Shown piece after piece: positions 63,413-64,000 of a stretch of 64,000 bases of DNA (position 1 is the stretch's first letter; each line of letters opens with the position of its first letter). A program made the translations under genes and the position numbers. This stretch comes from Rhizobium phaseoli (GTDB lineage: Bacteria; Pseudomonadota; Alphaproteobacteria; Rhizobiales; Rhizobiaceae). Under the pieces are notes generated by a model. That model saw only the letters and a program-made list of their open reading frames with translations, did no database searches and was not told the origin of the DNA. Where the stretch lies: the NCBI RefSeq assembly GCF_010668805.1, contig NZ_WUFT01000009.1, positions 124,001 to 188,000 of the forward strand, read 5' to 3'.

Positions 63413-64000
63413 ATGGCATCGGAAGAGGGAGGGGACAGCCCGGCACGACAAGAACCGGCAAGCATTCGCGCACAGCTTGATCGTATGCTCGCAAGTCCGG
63501 AATTCCTCGCTCCCGAACGCGGCCGCCGCTTTCTCCAATATATCGTGGAAGAGACGCTAGATGGCCATGGCGAGCACCTCAAGGCCTCTACGATCGCACA
63601 GGCGGTCTTCGGACGCGATGCCTCCTTCGACGCGCAGAACGATCCTGTTGTCCGTATTGAGGCGGGGCGTATCCGTCGCGCAATCGAACGGTACTATCTC
63701 GTTTGCGGAGGCAGCGACCCGATACGGATCACCATTCCCAAAGGGGGCTATGCTCCGCATTTTTCGAGCGGTGAAGAAGCCTCCAACCCAGGCGACGTGT
63801 CTGCGCTAAATGAGAGAAAGCAAAATCCCCCCGGGCACGAGAGACCGCTGACCTATCGCGATCTCCTCCTGCCGATCGGCATTCCTGCACTGTTGGGCGC
63901 CATGGCGGTTCTCGCCCTTATCCGTCCCCTCGCGTCCTACCTCTCGCCGGCGGGGACCTTGCCACCTCCTGCCCAGTCAATGTTGGACAGCAACACCAGG
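63413..64000 (+). CDS. Membrane signalling protein, 5' part (runs off the right edge)
   Basis: 196 codons are open from ATG 63413 (GGGAGG upstream) to the window end. The N-terminal domain (RAQLDRMLASPEFLAPERGR, RFLQYIVEETLDG, ASTIAQAVFGRDASFDAQND, VVRIEAGRIRRAIERYY) is a helical domain found at the start of rhizobial proteins often annotated as adenylate cyclases or TPR proteins. A membrane helix follows at about residues 147-167. The output domain is beyond the window. Confidence 0.75.
   Translation, partial: MASEEGGDSPARQEPASIRAQLDRMLASPEFLAPERGRRFLQYIVEETLDGHGEHLKASTIAQAVFGRDASFDAQNDPVVRIEAGRIRRAIERYYLVCGGSDPIRITIPKGGYAPHFSSGEEASNPGDVSALNERKQNPPGHERPLTYRDLLLPIGIPALLGAMAVLALIRPLASYLSPAGTLPPPAQSMLDSNTR

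Overview
The window comes from a fast-growing alphaproteobacterial rhizobium, most likely Rhizobium of the leguminosarum/etli group. The evidence is GC-rich codon use, general-stress (EcfG-type) and RpoH-type promoters, many rhizobial families of unknown function (DUF992, DUF1328, DUF2934, DUF4334), and a complete glpRDSTPQUVK glycerol ABC-uptake operon of the kind described in R. leguminosarum. No tRNA, rRNA, CRISPR array, insertion sequence or replication origin is seen. The density of catabolic and transport genes suits an accessory replicon or chromosomal catabolic islands.

Layout. 0-1.4 kb: edge of a membrane protein and two small stress-type genes. 1.5-3.5 kb: a GntR regulator and mannonate dehydratase (uxuA). 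3.5-7.1 kb: a TetR regulator divergent from an EmrAB/RmrAB-like efflux pair, with two palindromic operators around the promoter. 7.1-16.1 kb: mixed genes (sugar epimerase-like protein, YbiT-type ABC-F ATPase, a frameshifted VOC protein, DUF1328 behind an EcfG-type promoter, DUF992, GNAT, a LysR/EamA exporter pair, DUF4334 and a frameshifted small conserved protein). 16.9-21.5 kb: a 1175-residue SAM/adenylate-cyclase/ATPase/TPR protein. 22-22.9 kb: an Hsp20 gene behind an RpoH-like promoter and a probable ROSE RNA thermometer.

23.3-33.5 kb: glpR, glpD, glpS, glpT, glpP, glpQ, glpU, glpV, glpK. Imported glycerol is phosphorylated by GlpK and oxidised by GlpD to dihydroxyacetone phosphate (DHAP). 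Putative GlpR sites precede both glpR and glpD. The two ATPases look asymmetric: all degenerate residues fall in one composite ATP site.

33.6-38.2 kb: an RbsABC-type sugar importer of unknown substrate. 38.4-39.4 kb: an Xre/ParS-RES toxin-antitoxin pair. 39.4-51.8 kb: a coherent catabolic island with an Opp-type ABC importer, a cytoplasmic Asp-box (sialidase-fold) protein, a DapA/NanA-type aldolase, an iron alcohol dehydrogenase, a PdxA2-type dehydrogenase, a four-carbon acid sugar kinase and a GntR regulator. A pathway that explains every gene is: release of a 3-deoxy-2-ketoaldarate, aldol cleavage to pyruvate and a C4 uronate, reduction to a C4 aldonate, phosphorylation, then oxidative decarboxylation to DHAP.

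52-58.2 kb: a decaying region. A PAS histidine kinase is frameshifted, its partner RsbQ-type hydrolase lacks its N-terminus, and the break is fused to a cytochrome oxidase subunit II gene that lacks its C-terminus, which suggests an internal deletion. Upstream are a cytochrome c, a YdeP-like molybdopterin oxidoreductase and an ECF sigma factor. 58.4-64 kb: a small conserved protein, a lipoprotein hydrolase overlapping an MscS-type channel, a Crp/Fnr regulator and the start of a membrane signalling protein cut by the window edge.
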